From: Sporolactobacillus pectinivorans
GTDB lineage: Bacteria > Bacillota > Bacilli > Bacillales > Sporolactobacillaceae
Assembly (NCBI RefSeq): GCF_002802965.1
Contig: NZ_NXGA01000001.1
Location: forward strand, 3,443,342-3,507,341
Direction: 5' to 3'
DNA length: 64,000 nucleotides
Below, one piece after another: positions 35,701 through 44,960 of the stretch; within the stretch, counting starts at the first letter, position 1; the number at the start of each line of letters is the position of its first letter. The position numbers and the translations under genes were made by a program. The notes under the pieces were generated by a model, which saw only the letters and a list, made by a program, of their open reading frames with translations, ran no database searches and had not been told where the DNA came from.

Positions 35701-36011
35701 AAGGAAACCTCGATTCCTTCCGTCAGCAGCTTATGGAAATAGTGATTATTCTCAGCCAAAGAAGGACTGTTGAACGTGACCAACTGACGAAAGGCATCAT
35801 CTAGAGCCTCTCTCGGAATATCCGGATTAATCCGGAAGAGCGCGTCTTTAACGCGATTCTCAAGAATAATCCCTTTATAATCCTGGCGCTCAGGGTCCTT
35901 GCCATCGCAGGCAATATCCGGCCCAAACTGATACTCATAACCTAGTTCCTCCAAAATTTCAATCGCAGCCTTTTCAAGAAAGTCTTCCGTAAAATTTTCC
36001 GCCCGACCCAT
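32754..36011 (-). CDS. hsdR: Type I restriction enzyme, R subunit
   Basis: A 1085-residue motor-nuclease subunit. The N-terminal nuclease has PDLILFINGLPLVVVELKS (PD-ELK motif). The helicase part has Walker A HTQGSGKSFSM, DEAH in IIADEAHRSQYG and FTGTPIEF, and motif VI AIARVNRVF. AAGGGGG lies 8 bases before ATG 36011. It is the last gene of the regulator-hsdM-hsdS-small protein-hsdR run and appears intact. It would translocate and cut DNA lacking the modification laid down by HsdM/HsdS. Confidence 0.95.
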   Translation of the reverse strand: MGRAENFTEDFLEKAAIEILEELGYEYQFGPDIACDGKDPERQDYKGIILENRVKDALFRINPDIPREALDDAFRQLVTFNSPSLAENNHYFHKLLTEGIEVSFKENDLIRTKRVYLINLAHPEQNNFLVVNQFTIIGQEKRRPDLILFINGLPLVVVELKSASDDNVGIENAYNQIQTYKKDIESLFYYNAFCIISDGINAKAGTLTSNFERFMNWRSEDGETVAPLSMPQYETLFRGMLSRPHILDIITHFILFQTSSSENYDQQGKKLGAKKTLTKILAAYHQYFAVKKAIEKTKMATSITGNRKIGVVWHTQGSGKSFSMVFYAAALVRQLNNPTIVVITDRNDLDDQLYTTFVRSEEILRQEPKQADIRKLSDEQKKTQASDHSMEINGLYDLLNDRVSGGIIFTTIQKFKPDDGEMPVLTDRRNVIIIADEAHRSQYGLSAKTNIKTGNVKFGYAKYMRDTLPNASYIGFTGTPIEFEDKSTPAVFGDYIDIYDMTRSVEDKATVKIYYENRIIKLEADDDVLKELDEEFDEITEGQEEAEREKNKAKWSRLESVVGSPNRIKKLAKDIVQHFEAKEKVMNGKAMIVCMSRKICVALYDAIVVLRPEWHSDAVDKGKIKVVMTGSAADDERLQKHVGGKQRRDTLSKRMKDNNDPLKIVIVRDMWLTGFDVPSLNTMYIDKPMKGHNLMQAIARVNRVFKDKEGGVVVDYIGILESLKKALNQYTDSDKKNTGIDMPAAIAVMQEKLEIVRDIFHGLDYSDYFGKSQVKRIRAITAGMDFVLGKDETEQKNFIQFATELGKAHGLCSATEPGKAVTLEVGYFKAVKASLVKLQNKGKSGIGKKAIEQRVSQMLERSIISEEVIDVFETMGLKQPEISLLDEQFLKEVQSMKTKNLAREMLKKLLEGEIKVMERTNLVKSELFSEKLKKSLNKYRNQSITNAEVIEELIKMAKQIRQMSADEEKLGLNKDEIAFYYALSDNKAAKEFYDDDTLKKIAQELTSSIRRNVTVDFNVRTQAQAMMRRTVRRLLKKYNYPPDQAKEALEIVMRQVNLMSKAENSTYDGMLGAQMAAEDKTSYEI

Positions 36012-36034
36012 TGGTGCTTCCCCCTTTCCCAGCC

Positions 36035-36238
36035 CTATTTGAACAATTTCTTCAGCAAAGAAAAAATATCAAAAGTCGTTCTATGGTAAACCTTGTTATA
36101 AAAATACTTCTTCGGATTCCGAACCCAGCCATAACCTCTCGGCATCTTAAGGCCTGCCCTCTGGACAATCTGGCGTTTGATGCTTGTCCGTGCCGCAATT
36201 CTTTTCTTCAAACTCGGTTTTCTCATTCCGAACTTCAT
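36035..36238 (-). CDS. Small basic protein between hsdS and hsdR
   Basis: A 67-residue, strongly basic protein: [19 protein letters not shown], then GYGWVRNPKKYFYNKVYHRT and a hydrophobic tail. Its ATG overlaps the hsdS stop (ATGA), so it is translationally coupled. Similar small proteins with the YNKxYxRTTF ending occur widely in Firmicutes as single genes, also in phage-like regions; their function is unknown. Placement inside the hsd operon suggests a DNA-binding or accessory role, which is inference. Confidence 0.75.
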   Translation of the reverse strand: MKFGMRKPSLKKRIAARTSIKRQIVQRAGLKMPRGYGWVRNPKKYFYNKVYHRTTFDIFSLLKKLFK

Positions 36239-37488
36239 TGAACCACACCCTCTTTTTCAAGGGATACCCTGATCTCGCCGGACATCAGTTTGGGGAGGAG
36301 GGCGTTTCGTAAATTCATGAGGTAAGCTTTTTCATTGTTATTACAGCTCATCCTGTCCATAAATTTATCCATGATGTTTTCAAATTTTATTAATAATGTA
36401 TCTTCACAAATGATTAATCTTAACTTCTTCAACGAAGCAATTGTTAAAGCTTTTTGAGTAGAACCTATTTTGATAGAATCTAGACTTTTCTTTCCTTCCG
36501 AAGATACAAGCCATGAATAGATATAATTACTAAATTCTTTTTTAGCGTAATTCCTAAACCAAGTAAGGTTCCCATCTTTAAAATAAAATTTTTCATTTGT
36601 CACTCTAAAAGGGACACCAAGTGTTCCAACAGATGTCAACAAAATATCACCTTTCACAGGTACTGAATGTTTCTCTTTAATTTCATTATATTTTTCTAGG
36701 CTGATATACAATTCAGTAGAAATTATAGAGCCTTTACTTTTTTCAATTATTTCCTTTCCTCTATAAAATGGAATTCCTTCATTTACATATTCATTCATAA
36801 AAATTCTTTTGCTTGAACTGATGTCACATATATCGTCTAGTTCTTCTACTTTCCACCCTTCCGGAATCATCCCAAGTTCACTCTCAACCATTTCACCGCC
36901 ACTAGATTGATACGGTTCGCCGTTTTCATTTGGAAACTCAAAATCCACAAACCAATGTTTGAAAATCTCCTGAGCCATCATTTCCAGTGTTTTGTTGATT
37001 TGAGTGTTGACTTCGATTTTATCATCTAAAGTTGAGAGAATGTTTGCAATGGAGTCTTGTAACTCCAAGGAGGGCAATTTCACTTCATAATTTAAGATGT
37101 GTTTTTTATCTCCCCTTGGCATTTTGGTTCCCTTAGCACCTGCCATAACATAATCAAAAAAATTGTCACTTACCAAATTATAATAGAGATAAGAAGCATT
37201 GACTTCACTATTTGCTCTTATAACTAACACATCATTTGAGCAACCACCGTTTCGATCTGCTAACCAAATTTTTTTGAAATATGGTCTTATGTTAGATATT
37301 AATATATCTCGTTCACCAAAACTTGTAACCTTTTTAACTTCAGGCAATTTACTTGCTAATTCCACTCCTCCAATATTGGATACAAGGTTCTCAGTTGACA
37401 CATAATTAGTTAAATCGATACTGTTAATGCTAACTTTTTCGTCAACATATTCGGCTATTTTCCCCAATCTCACTTGACTATATTCCAT
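36235..37488 (-). CDS. hsdS: Type I restriction-modification specificity subunit
   Basis: About 417 residues with two target recognition domains, each followed by a conserved helix. The first half ends with [20 protein letters not shown] and the linker [20 protein letters not shown]; the second begins [18 protein letters not shown] and ends [17 protein letters not shown]. Both parts are full length, so the target should be a standard bipartite sequence. GGGGGG lies 7 bases before ATG 37488; a TTG two codons upstream is less likely. It overlaps the end of hsdM by 11 bases. The recognition domains are more AT-rich than the flanking hsdM and hsdR, as usual for exchanged TRDs. Confidence 0.93.
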   Translation of the reverse strand: MEYSQVRLGKIAEYVDEKVSINSIDLTNYVSTENLVSNIGGVELASKLPEVKKVTSFGERDILISNIRPYFKKIWLADRNGGCSNDVLVIRANSEVNASYLYYNLVSDNFFDYVMAGAKGTKMPRGDKKHILNYEVKLPSLELQDSIANILSTLDDKIEVNTQINKTLEMMAQEIFKHWFVDFEFPNENGEPYQSSGGEMVESELGMIPEGWKVEELDDICDISSSKRIFMNEYVNEGIPFYRGKEIIEKSKGSIISTELYISLEKYNEIKEKHSVPVKGDILLTSVGTLGVPFRVTNEKFYFKDGNLTWFRNYAKKEFSNYIYSWLVSSEGKKSLDSIKIGSTQKALTIASLKKLRLIICEDTLLIKFENIMDKFMDRMSCNNNEKAYLMNLRNALLPKLMSGEIRVSLEKEGVVQ

Positions 37489-39001
37489 ACCCAATCCCCC
37501 TAAGATTCTTCTTTATCTCGTCTTCAAGTTTATGAGATTGGGCGAAGAGTTCGGTAAGTTCACCGGTCAACTGATCCATTTTTTCATCAAACGGAATGCC
37601 GTCATCTTTTTCTTCTTCAATACCGACATATCGACCGGGCGTCAGGATATAATCATTAGCCTTAACTTCGTCCAGTGCAGCCGATTTGCAGAAGCCTTTG
37701 ATATCTTCATACTCCCCGTCTTTGTCTCTCCACTGATGATAGGTACCGGCGATTTTCTTAATATCCTCCGGTTTGAGTTCGCGGTGACGGCGGTCAATCA
37801 TGTCGCCAAGGTGACGAGCATCGAGGAACAGGATCTCATTTTCTCTGCTGCGCTGTTTGGCATTGCCCTTTTTATTGCGGTTGAGAATCCAAAGGGATAC
37901 GGGAATGCTGACGGAATAAAACAGTCTGTCTGGCATGGCCACAATGCAATCAACCAAGTCGCTCTCGAGTAGATTTTTACGGATTTCCCCTTCATTGGAT
38001 GTGCTGGTGCTGAGTGAACCGTTGGCGAGTACGACACCTGCCACCCCGCGCGGAGAGAGGTGGTAAATCATATGTTCCAGCCATGCATAGTTGGCGTTAC
38101 CCTTTGGTGGTACGCCATAAGCCCAGCGGACATCCTCGGTCAGTTGTTCGCCGCCCCAATCACTGATATTGAACGGCGGATTAGCGAGTACGAAATCGGC
38201 CTTCAAGTTTTTGTGAAGATCATTATGGAATGTGTCGTCATGATGCGGTCCAATATCGCCTGCCAGACCGCGAATCGCTAGATTCATTTTGCAGATTTTC
38301 CAGGTGGTTGCGTTCAATTCCTGGCCGTAAATGGCCAGATCCGCGAGTCGCCCTTGATTTTCTGCAACAAATTTTTCGCTTTGGACAAACATGCCACCTG
38401 AACCGCAGCAAGGATCATAGACACGGCCTTTGAAGGGCTCGATCATTGAAACCAGCGTTTTAACGACACCTGATGGCGTATAGAATTCACCGCCGCCCTT
38501 GCCTTCCGCTTCGGCAAACTTGCCAAGAAAATACTCATATACTCTGCCGAGTAGATCCTTTTCTTCATTCGTATACAGCTTAATCGTTGAGACGAGATCA
38601 ACGAGTTCGCCGAGCCTTCGTTTGTCAATCTCTGGACGGGCGTAACGTTTTTCAAGTACATTTTTCAAAGTTTCATTGTCTTTCTCGATCAAGATCATCG
38701 CATCGTCGATGATCTGACCAATTTTTTCACTCTTGGCATTGTCCCGGATATGGCTCCATCGGGCTTCTTTTGGTACCCAGAAAATGTTCTCAGCGAGATA
38801 CTCATCAATCTCTTCTTCAAAACCCTCGCCTTCAGCAACGAGCGCATTGAATTTCATCTCAAATTTATCCGATATGTATTTTAAAAAGATCAATCCCAGT
38901 ACAACATGCTTGTACTCGCTGGCATCCATACTGCCGCGCAGTTTGTCCGCTGCCTTCCATAGTGTTTCTTCAAAACCGATGTTTGCGGTTGATTCTGTCA
39001 T
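37478..39001 (-). CDS. hsdM: Type I restriction-modification methyltransferase subunit
   Basis: About 507 residues, N6-adenine methyltransferase. Motif [15 protein letters not shown] and the catalytic NPPF in [15 protein letters not shown] are present, as is the N-terminal HsdM_N helical bundle ([20 protein letters not shown]). GAGGAGAG is 8 bases before ATG 39001; a longer frame to 39019 has no ribosome binding site. The upstream regulator gene ends at 39016, 15 bases earlier, so the genes are coupled. Confidence 0.95.
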   Translation of the reverse strand: MTESTANIGFEETLWKAADKLRGSMDASEYKHVVLGLIFLKYISDKFEMKFNALVAEGEGFEEEIDEYLAENIFWVPKEARWSHIRDNAKSEKIGQIIDDAMILIEKDNETLKNVLEKRYARPEIDKRRLGELVDLVSTIKLYTNEEKDLLGRVYEYFLGKFAEAEGKGGGEFYTPSGVVKTLVSMIEPFKGRVYDPCCGSGGMFVQSEKFVAENQGRLADLAIYGQELNATTWKICKMNLAIRGLAGDIGPHHDDTFHNDLHKNLKADFVLANPPFNISDWGGEQLTEDVRWAYGVPPKGNANYAWLEHMIYHLSPRGVAGVVLANGSLSTSTSNEGEIRKNLLESDLVDCIVAMPDRLFYSVSIPVSLWILNRNKKGNAKQRSRENEILFLDARHLGDMIDRRHRELKPEDIKKIAGTYHQWRDKDGEYEDIKGFCKSAALDEVKANDYILTPGRYVGIEEEKDDGIPFDEKMDQLTGELTELFAQSHKLEDEIKKNLRGIGYGI

Positions 39002-39015
39002 GATGATGTCTCTCC

Positions 39016-39606
39016 TCAATAGTTGTGATCATCCAGTACTTCAAAGAGTGCTGCTTCGAATTCTTCCTGCTCTGATCCGGTTGTGATGTCTCCCGGCAAC
39101 ACGTTCAGATAATGGGCCAGACCTTGAATCGTCTTTTGCAAAATAATTTCGGATTCCGCCTGCTCCAAAAGCTCAATGATGATCCGGTAAGTGTCCATGT
39201 AAGGGTGCTTGTCGACCTGCTCCAGCGTTTCTTTAAACCTCTGGATCAGTTTTTCTTTTTCAATGCTTCGTTCGATCTTATTGATCTCTTCTTTATCATA
39301 GATCGGCACGGATTCCAGTTTATCAGCGCCTCGCCTGAGGACGTGTTCATGCCGTTCAATGATTGGCTGAAGCTCTTTTTTCAGTTTTTCTTTCTGAATC
39401 TCCAGCTTTTCAATTTCATTGAGTTCCTTGGAAAAATAGCTGCTATCGATATGAAAAAATTTCTCAAGCGTCGGCAGATATTTTTTCGGTATATTTTGCT
39501 TGCCTTTAAGCCACAGATTTATATTTTGTTTCTTTATGCCTAATTGATCAGCCAGCTCAAGCTGCTGCATGTTGTAGAGCCCAAGCATATATTCCAAGCC
39601 TATCAA
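39016..39606 (-). CDS. HTH regulator of the type I restriction operon
   Basis: About 196 residues from TTG 39606, with GGTGGTG five bases upstream. The N-terminus is an XRE-like helix-turn-helix, [20 protein letters not shown], followed by [19 protein letters not shown]; the rest is a coiled-coil region (residues 55-130) and a helical tail. The frame is open upstream to 39681, but the promoter lies within that extension. It is the first gene of the hsd operon and very probably controls it, delaying restriction until methylation is established. Confidence 0.8.
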   Translation of the reverse strand: MIGLEYMLGLYNMQQLELADQLGIKKQNINLWLKGKQNIPKKYLPTLEKFFHIDSSYFSKELNEIEKLEIQKEKLKKELQPIIERHEHVLRRGADKLESVPIYDKEEINKIERSIEKEKLIQRFKETLEQVDKHPYMDTYRIIIELLEQAESEIILQKTIQGLAHYLNVLPGDITTGSEQEEFEAALFEVLDDHNY

Positions 39607-39634
39607 TCCATCACCACCCACGTGGGCATCACAT

Positions 39635-39682
39635 ATTGTCTCGGTTAATATTATTTTAAAACCGATTATTGACCGAGTCAAT
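39635..39682 (-). promoter_or_regulatory. Promoter and twin operators of the hsd operon
   Basis: Minus-strand -35 TTGACT (39681-39676) and -10 TAAAAT (39658-39653) are exactly 17 bases apart. The -35 lies in a palindrome ATTGACtcgGTCAAT (39682-39668). An 11-bp inverted repeat with one mismatch, ATTGACTCGGT and ACCGAGACAAT, brackets the -10 box. This is a textbook arrangement for autorepression by a dimeric HTH protein. Confidence 0.75.
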
Positions 39683-39969
39683 ATTTTCTGCTATTTTAAT
39701 GTTGTTGTGTTGTTACACATTTCATTTTTTATCGCGGCACTGGAATGCTTGTCGAAGAAACTCACTTACTCTGCTCCGAATGATCCTTTATCTTTTTCTA
39801 TTATGGTCAAATTACTGGCAAGACTCAACAAAACGGACGTAACTTTTTGTTTATTCATCTGGAATGTTTTTTAATATTCATTCCATCCATTTCAGAGAAA
39901 AGGTGGATGCTAACGTTTCAGATTATTAAATTGAACATGAACATCTAATATTTCAAAGGAGGCATTACC

Positions 39970-40197
39970 ATGCAATTATCCATCGTTCCACTCAATAAAT
40001 GCGATCATATTTCCGAACTTACCGACCGTTCAAAAGAAGATCTGTTAAAAGCAATTGAGCATATGCAGCTCGAAATTGATCGTCTCAAAGAATCAAAACT
40101 GGCTATCGATACCGCGAAGAGGATTATCATCTCTGAGCAATTGGAAGGCATGAAACAAGCACTTGCTCTTACAGGTCATGCTTTGATTTATAAATAA
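39970..40197 (+). CDS. Small coiled-coil protein of unknown function
   Basis: A 75-residue protein with an excellent ribosome binding site (AAGGAGG, 7 bases before the ATG). Residues 20-65 (DRSKEDLLKAIEHMQLEIDR, SKLAIDTAKRIIISEQLEG) form a strong coiled coil. I do not recognise the family. It lies between the divergent hsd promoter and the sigma-factor gene, and an AT-rich hairpin follows about 110 bases downstream. It could be an accessory of the sigma/RecQ unit or independent. Confidence 0.7.
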   Translation: MQLSIVPLNKCDHISELTDRSKEDLLKAIEHMQLEIDRLKESKLAIDTAKRIIISEQLEGMKQALALTGHALIYK

Positions 40198-40307
40198 AAT
40201 TTACCGATAAAAGGACAAATATAGAGTGATTTTTATCCATGAACGAAAAATTAAAAAGAAATTTTCAATGTTTATTTTAAATAGTAACTATTATGTCATT
40301 TTGAAAG

Positions 40308-40340
40308 GATATTTCGAGCAATTTGACGAAATATCTTTAT
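40308..40340 (+). terminator. Possible terminator between the 75-aa gene and the sigma gene
   Basis: Perfect 9-bp inverted repeat GATATTTCG/CGAAATATC with a 10-base loop, followed by TTTATT. The stem is AT-rich, so termination may be partial; it could also be a regulatory hairpin in the sigma gene leader. Confidence 0.5.
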
Positions 40341-40492
40341 TGATACTTTCCGATCATGCCTGTTTTCCAATGAAATTTCCAATCCTTCTGACTGAATAAA
40401 TTCTGTTACCAGCTGAGGAGTGTTGCTTTACGATAACACAATATAAATTCAATCTAAAAAGCATCCTTTCAAAAGTTTTCGTAAATAAAGTA

Positions 40493-41608
40493 TTGCCTTA
40501 TGATCTTGATGAAACATTAGACACTCTCGTAAAAGCACACTATTTGTTAAGTAAGGACCAGTTTTTAAAGTTCTATGCAAATCAACCAAATCAATTTTGG
40601 AAGGATATTCAATCATTAGGTTTTGTACGTGATAAAAAGAGCACCGAAGGAACAGCAAGCATAGACGAAGAAAAAGATTTTGACGATGATGATTTTGATA
40701 TAGATGATTTCTTGGAATCAGATGAATTTAAAAAAAGATCTGAGATTGAAAAAATTGAAGATAATACATTCCGCAGGAACTCGGAATTCATCAAGGATTA
40801 TCAACAGTTTGGACACGGTGATTCTAAACAAATAGAGCGTCTAAACACCATTTTTGTGATCAACCAAAGACTCGTAAATAAAATTGCTCTGCGATATAAA
40901 CAAATGATTCAAGGTACATGTCTTGATTATGATGATTTGATTTCATTTGGAAATGCTGGACTCTTTAAAGCAATAGATAGATTTGTGCCAGATATGGGGT
41001 ATCAATTTTCCACCTATGCAACTTGGTGGATCAGGCAATCTATCACAAGAGGTATTGCAGATGAATCCAGGCTCATACGGTTACCTGTCCACCTGCATGA
41101 AAAGATCATGAAAGTGAAAAATGTAGAGATGCGTTATGAAAATGAACATGGCGGAATTGACGTGGAAGATCTATGCAAATCTCTAGATATGAGTCAAACT
41201 GATTACTGGAAACTTAAGCGTATCACCTATCAATTTGACCATATGCCTCGCTTAGAAACACTAGTTGGCAGTGACGGGGAAACAGAACTTCAGGATCTAC
41301 TACCAATAAATTTGACTTTGGGATCTCAAATCACCCCCCCGGAATTTATGCTTACTCCAGACGAACAATTTGAAAAGAAGGAACTTCATCATGAAATTGA
41401 AAAGCTTATGGATTGTCTAAAACCAAGAGAAATTGATGTGATAAAGTTACGGTTTGGAATTGATCATCCTGAAATGATGACCTTAGAGGAGATTGGAAAG
41501 ATGTTTCATTTGACCCGTGAAAGAATTCGTCAGATAGAAGCGAAAGCTTTAGGCAAGTTAAGATATAAAATGAGAAAAAATAATTTGAAAGAATTTATTA
41601 AAGGGTGA
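40493..41608 (+). CDS. Sigma-70 family RNA polymerase sigma factor (defence-island associated)
   Basis: At least 371 residues. Region 2 is almost housekeeping-like (AIDRFVPDMGYQFSTYATWW, IRQSITRGIADESRLIRLPV), region 3 follows, and region 4 is complete (LKPREIDVIKLRFGIDHPEM, then LTRERIRQIEAKALGKL). The N-terminal 95 residues hold an unrecognised helical part and an acidic linker DEEKDFDDDDFDIDDF. The TTG at 40493 has no good ribosome binding site. The frame stays open upstream, and GAGGAG at 40415-40420 is followed by ACG (40430) and ATA (40433) in frame, so a non-canonical start giving ITQYKFNLKSILSKVF is possible. It is followed after five bases by a RecQ-like helicase gene, so the pair is one operon. 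Confidence 0.85.
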   Translation: MPYDLDETLDTLVKAHYLLSKDQFLKFYANQPNQFWKDIQSLGFVRDKKSTEGTASIDEEKDFDDDDFDIDDFLESDEFKKRSEIEKIEDNTFRRNSEFIKDYQQFGHGDSKQIERLNTIFVINQRLVNKIALRYKQMIQGTCLDYDDLISFGNAGLFKAIDRFVPDMGYQFSTYATWWIRQSITRGIADESRLIRLPVHLHEKIMKVKNVEMRYENEHGGIDVEDLCKSLDMSQTDYWKLKRITYQFDHMPRLETLVGSDGETELQDLLPINLTLGSQITPPEFMLTPDEQFEKKELHHEIEKLMDCLKPREIDVIKLRFGIDHPEMMTLEEIGKMFHLTRERIRQIEAKALGKLRYKMRKNNLKEFIKG

Positions 41609-41613
41609 ATTTA

Positions 41614-44600
41614 ATGTCTCTCATTCAAACAAAAAGTGAAGAAATACACAAATATACGGATAACACAAAATCAACTTTGATTGTTTTTGAAGGCTTTTCA
41701 ACTGAAGAACTTGTTCAAGAACCGAAAAAACTATTTTCAGTTCCTTTAACTGCTAAAATCAATGATCTAATTGGTATAAAAAAAGAGATGTTGATTGAAG
41801 TCATTGACCAGAGAAATCAATTAGACAATGTCTTGTGGTGCACATTCGAGGAATATATCACAGTCAATAATGATGTGTCGCTTGATAACTTTTATTCAGT
41901 TATTCTTATAAAAAACAATTTATATGACTCTTTATTTCCATATAATGGTACAATGCAGGACGTGTTCACTTCATATAAAGAACTTTATGAATATGATGAT
42001 GACGAGTTAACAGAGGCTCAGCAAGAGCAATTAAACATCATCTCAAGGTATTATGGAAAGATTTATTATAATGAATTAAATGATAGATACTACATTACCT
42101 ATATTACTCTTGATCTTGAAAATGCCCATCAAGTTTTGTATTACGATCCTTCAAATCTTGCTCCCATCAAGTATCAAGAAGATCCAGAAATAGACGACAA
42201 TACATATGTTTTCGAACTTACTGATAGTGAAGATTCTTTTTTGTCTTTTACAGCTAAAGTGCAAACTGAATTTAATTATAAGAATGTTTGTGTCTACTTC
42301 GTGGATGACCGAAACAATTTACCTCATCACTACGATCAAAGATTATCTATGATTTATCAAATACTGAATGAAAAAGTAAACATCATTCTTTCTAGTAAGA
42401 AGATGGAAATTCGACAAATACCTAATTTAATTAACTATCTGGATCTACTTAATAAATATTGGGGTTATGAAAGTTTCAGATTATTAAAGACGTATAAAGA
42501 TGTTGAGAGTTCAGGAAATGAAACTGTTAACGTCAGTCAGGCACAAATTATTGATGACATCGTCGAACAAGCATCCATTGCTATGACGGCTCAAGAAGAT
42601 AAAACGGCAAGGGATATTTATGTGACATCACCTACAGGGGCTGGGAAATCGATCATGTTTCAAATTCCTGCCCTCTATCTAGCTGAAAAATACAGAGAAC
42701 AAGGCTTTTTAACCATTGTTATATCCCCTCTTATTGGACTAATGGATGATCAGGTTAAGAGTCTTGAGAAGAAGAATATTAAAAACGCGAAAACGATAAA
42801 CTCAGGCATCTCACCAGTTGAAAAGGAAGAAATAAGAGACCGTGTTCAAAATGGCGAAATAGATATTTTATATATTTCCACTGAAACGCTCTTAAGTCGA
42901 TCTGATATTGAGATGTTGATTGGAAAAAGGAGATTAGGACTTTTTGTCATTGACGAAGCACATATCGTTACGACTTGGGGCAAATCTTTCCGAGCCGATT
43001 ATTGGTATTTAGGTTCATATCTTTCGAAACTAAGGAAGAAACAAAAATTTCCGATAGCCACTTTTACGGCTACTGCGATATATGGCGGCCCTGAAGATAT
43101 GTATTCTGAGACACGGGATAGTCTTCATATGGTGAACCCTATTGCCTACTTTGGTTATGTAAAACGTGATGATCTCATGTTGCACGTTCAATCATCAAGA
43201 AAAGAATTTGAAAAATACTCTAATGACTATCGAAAAGCAAAATTTGATTTATTAAGCAGAAGGTTAAGAGGCTACAGTCACAAAGGTGAAAAAACACTGG
43301 TTTATTTTCCAACAGTCCGTTTGTTAAATGGTTTTTACTATCACTTACAACAGTTTGAAGAAAAACTAATCACAAAAACAGTACGTTACTACGGCCCTCT
43401 GGATAAGGATGAAAAGAAAGGTAATTTTGAAGCCTTTCTGAATGGTGATGCGAGAGTCATGCTCGCTACCAAGGCATTTGGAATGGGAATAGATATTCCT
43501 GATATAAATAATGTTTACCATTATGCACCGACTGGAAATGTCATTGACTATGTTCAGGAAATCGGACGTGCTGCTAGAGATCAACAATTAACAGGCCATG
43601 CCTATTTTGATTATTTAAACAAAGATTTTACCGAAGTCAAACGACTTTACGGATTATCAGCTGTAAAAAAGAGCGAAGTGATTGAAGTCATGAAGAAAAT
43701 TCTTGATCTTTACTTTTCGAAAAAATCGAGAAATATAGTCGTTAGTGCGGATGATTTTTCCTATATTTTTAATCGAGGAAATCATAATGATGATGATATC
43801 GATAATAGGCTAAAAATCACATTGCTGACAATTGAAAAGGGATTCGAGAAGCAGATGGAATATTCGCCAATTGTGGCGCGCCCTAGAGCCATATTCGCTC
43901 AAGAAACAGTTATGCTCAGTCAAGAGGGTAAGAAGTTGGCTGAGACTTCAAATTATAAGCCTTACTTGGAACCAATTATGTTGTTGGATGACAAGAATTA
44001 TTTTTCTGGTATCTATAAATTTGATATTAAATCGCTCTGGGAAAAGCGATACAGCAAGTATTCATTTGCAAAATTTAAATTCTTGATGTTTTCAGATCCA
44101 GACTCCTTGAGGGATAACAAATTATTTCAGCAAATCAATCCCGCATTGAAAATAACGATTGACCTCAAAAATAAAGATGTATCTACAGTGATGTCTGATT
44201 TTAATAATTTTTTACAAACTATCGAAGGATTTTTAAGAACCCAAGCTTATTCTGGAGACTTTTTTAATGAAAATCAACTTGGTGGATTTTTAAATGAACA
44301 TTTCGGCATTTCAAATAAATATAAAGCGATTGGTCTAGCAAATGTATTTTTAAATGGAATGGTTCGTATTACATCATTAATGAACCAGCAAAATAGCAGG
44401 TTCATAGTGACAAGAGCAGATCAGGAGACCTCGTACAAAGTAAACTCAAACTATATCAACTACTTAAACTTACTTGAGGAAGTACAAAAGAGGCTATATA
44501 AAAACCAGTCATTTTTTCAGCAACAAGATAGCAACTTTACTTTTTACAGAGCTCGCTCTAAAAATGACATCAATTTTGAGGAATTTCTTATTGTTCTGGG

Positions 44601-44925
44601 CTTATCTGAATCACTGGATTTGATTAATTACGAAATTGCTGGTGGGAACAATCCTCAGATCTATATACGCATCAACAGTGTTTACCCAATAGACCGAGCA
44701 ATTCATTCACCCCAGAAGTATACAAATGCAATTATGAGTGAAGTTTATCTGAAACACAAAATCAGTATGGTGATGCTCAACTATCTGTTTACTCTACCCA
44801 AAGAACCTGAAAATGGTCCCAAAAAAGAACAGATAAAAAACTATACAAAAAAGTTTTGGGATATTATTGAAGACTACTTTCTTGGCAGACTTCCTGATGT
44901 TGTGAAACAAAATTTAAGAAGTTGA
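41614..44925 (+). CDS. RecQ-like DNA helicase with long N- and C-terminal extensions
   Basis: About 1103 residues. The first 300 residues have no recognised fold. The helicase core runs from about residue 310 to 680: Walker A SPTGAGKSIMFQIPAL (about 342), VISPLIGLMDDQV, DEAH in LFVIDEAHIVTTWGKSFRAD (about 450), FTATA (about 487), ATKAFGMGIDIPD and motif VI QEIGRAARD (about 651). The order and the DEAH-xVxxWG-xSFRxDY element are RecQ-type. The last 400 residues are family-specific. ATG 41614 with GGGTG six bases upstream is preferred over GTG 41605. Coupled to the sigma-factor gene, it is a candidate two-gene system in which the sigma factor drives helicase expression. Confidence 0.85.
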   Translation: MSLIQTKSEEIHKYTDNTKSTLIVFEGFSTEELVQEPKKLFSVPLTAKINDLIGIKKEMLIEVIDQRNQLDNVLWCTFEEYITVNNDVSLDNFYSVILIKNNLYDSLFPYNGTMQDVFTSYKELYEYDDDELTEAQQEQLNIISRYYGKIYYNELNDRYYITYITLDLENAHQVLYYDPSNLAPIKYQEDPEIDDNTYVFELTDSEDSFLSFTAKVQTEFNYKNVCVYFVDDRNNLPHHYDQRLSMIYQILNEKVNIILSSKKMEIRQIPNLINYLDLLNKYWGYESFRLLKTYKDVESSGNETVNVSQAQIIDDIVEQASIAMTAQEDKTARDIYVTSPTGAGKSIMFQIPALYLAEKYREQGFLTIVISPLIGLMDDQVKSLEKKNIKNAKTINSGISPVEKEEIRDRVQNGEIDILYISTETLLSRSDIEMLIGKRRLGLFVIDEAHIVTTWGKSFRADYWYLGSYLSKLRKKQKFPIATFTATAIYGGPEDMYSETRDSLHMVNPIAYFGYVKRDDLMLHVQSSRKEFEKYSNDYRKAKFDLLSRRLRGYSHKGEKTLVYFPTVRLLNGFYYHLQQFEEKLITKTVRYYGPLDKDEKKGNFEAFLNGDARVMLATKAFGMGIDIPDINNVYHYAPTGNVIDYVQEIGRAARDQQLTGHAYFDYLNKDFTEVKRLYGLSAVKKSEVIEVMKKILDLYFSKKSRNIVVSADDFSYIFNRGNHNDDDIDNRLKITLLTIEKGFEKQMEYSPIVARPRAIFAQETVMLSQEGKKLAETSNYKPYLEPIMLLDDKNYFSGIYKFDIKSLWEKRYSKYSFAKFKFLMFSDPDSLRDNKLFQQINPALKITIDLKNKDVSTVMSDFNNFLQTIEGFLRTQAYSGDFFNENQLGGFLNEHFGISNKYKAIGLANVFLNGMVRITSLMNQQNSRFIVTRADQETSYKVNSNYINYLNLLEEVQKRLYKNQSFFQQQDSNFTFYRARSKNDINFEEFLIVLGLSESLDLINYEIAGGNNPQIYIRINSVYPIDRAIHSPQKYTNAIMSEVYLKHKISMVMLNYLFTLPKEPENGPKKEQIKNYTKKFWDIIEDYFLGRLPDVVKQNLRS

Positions 44926-44960
44926 TGCTCGTTCAAATATCTAAAGGAATGAGGATTCCT

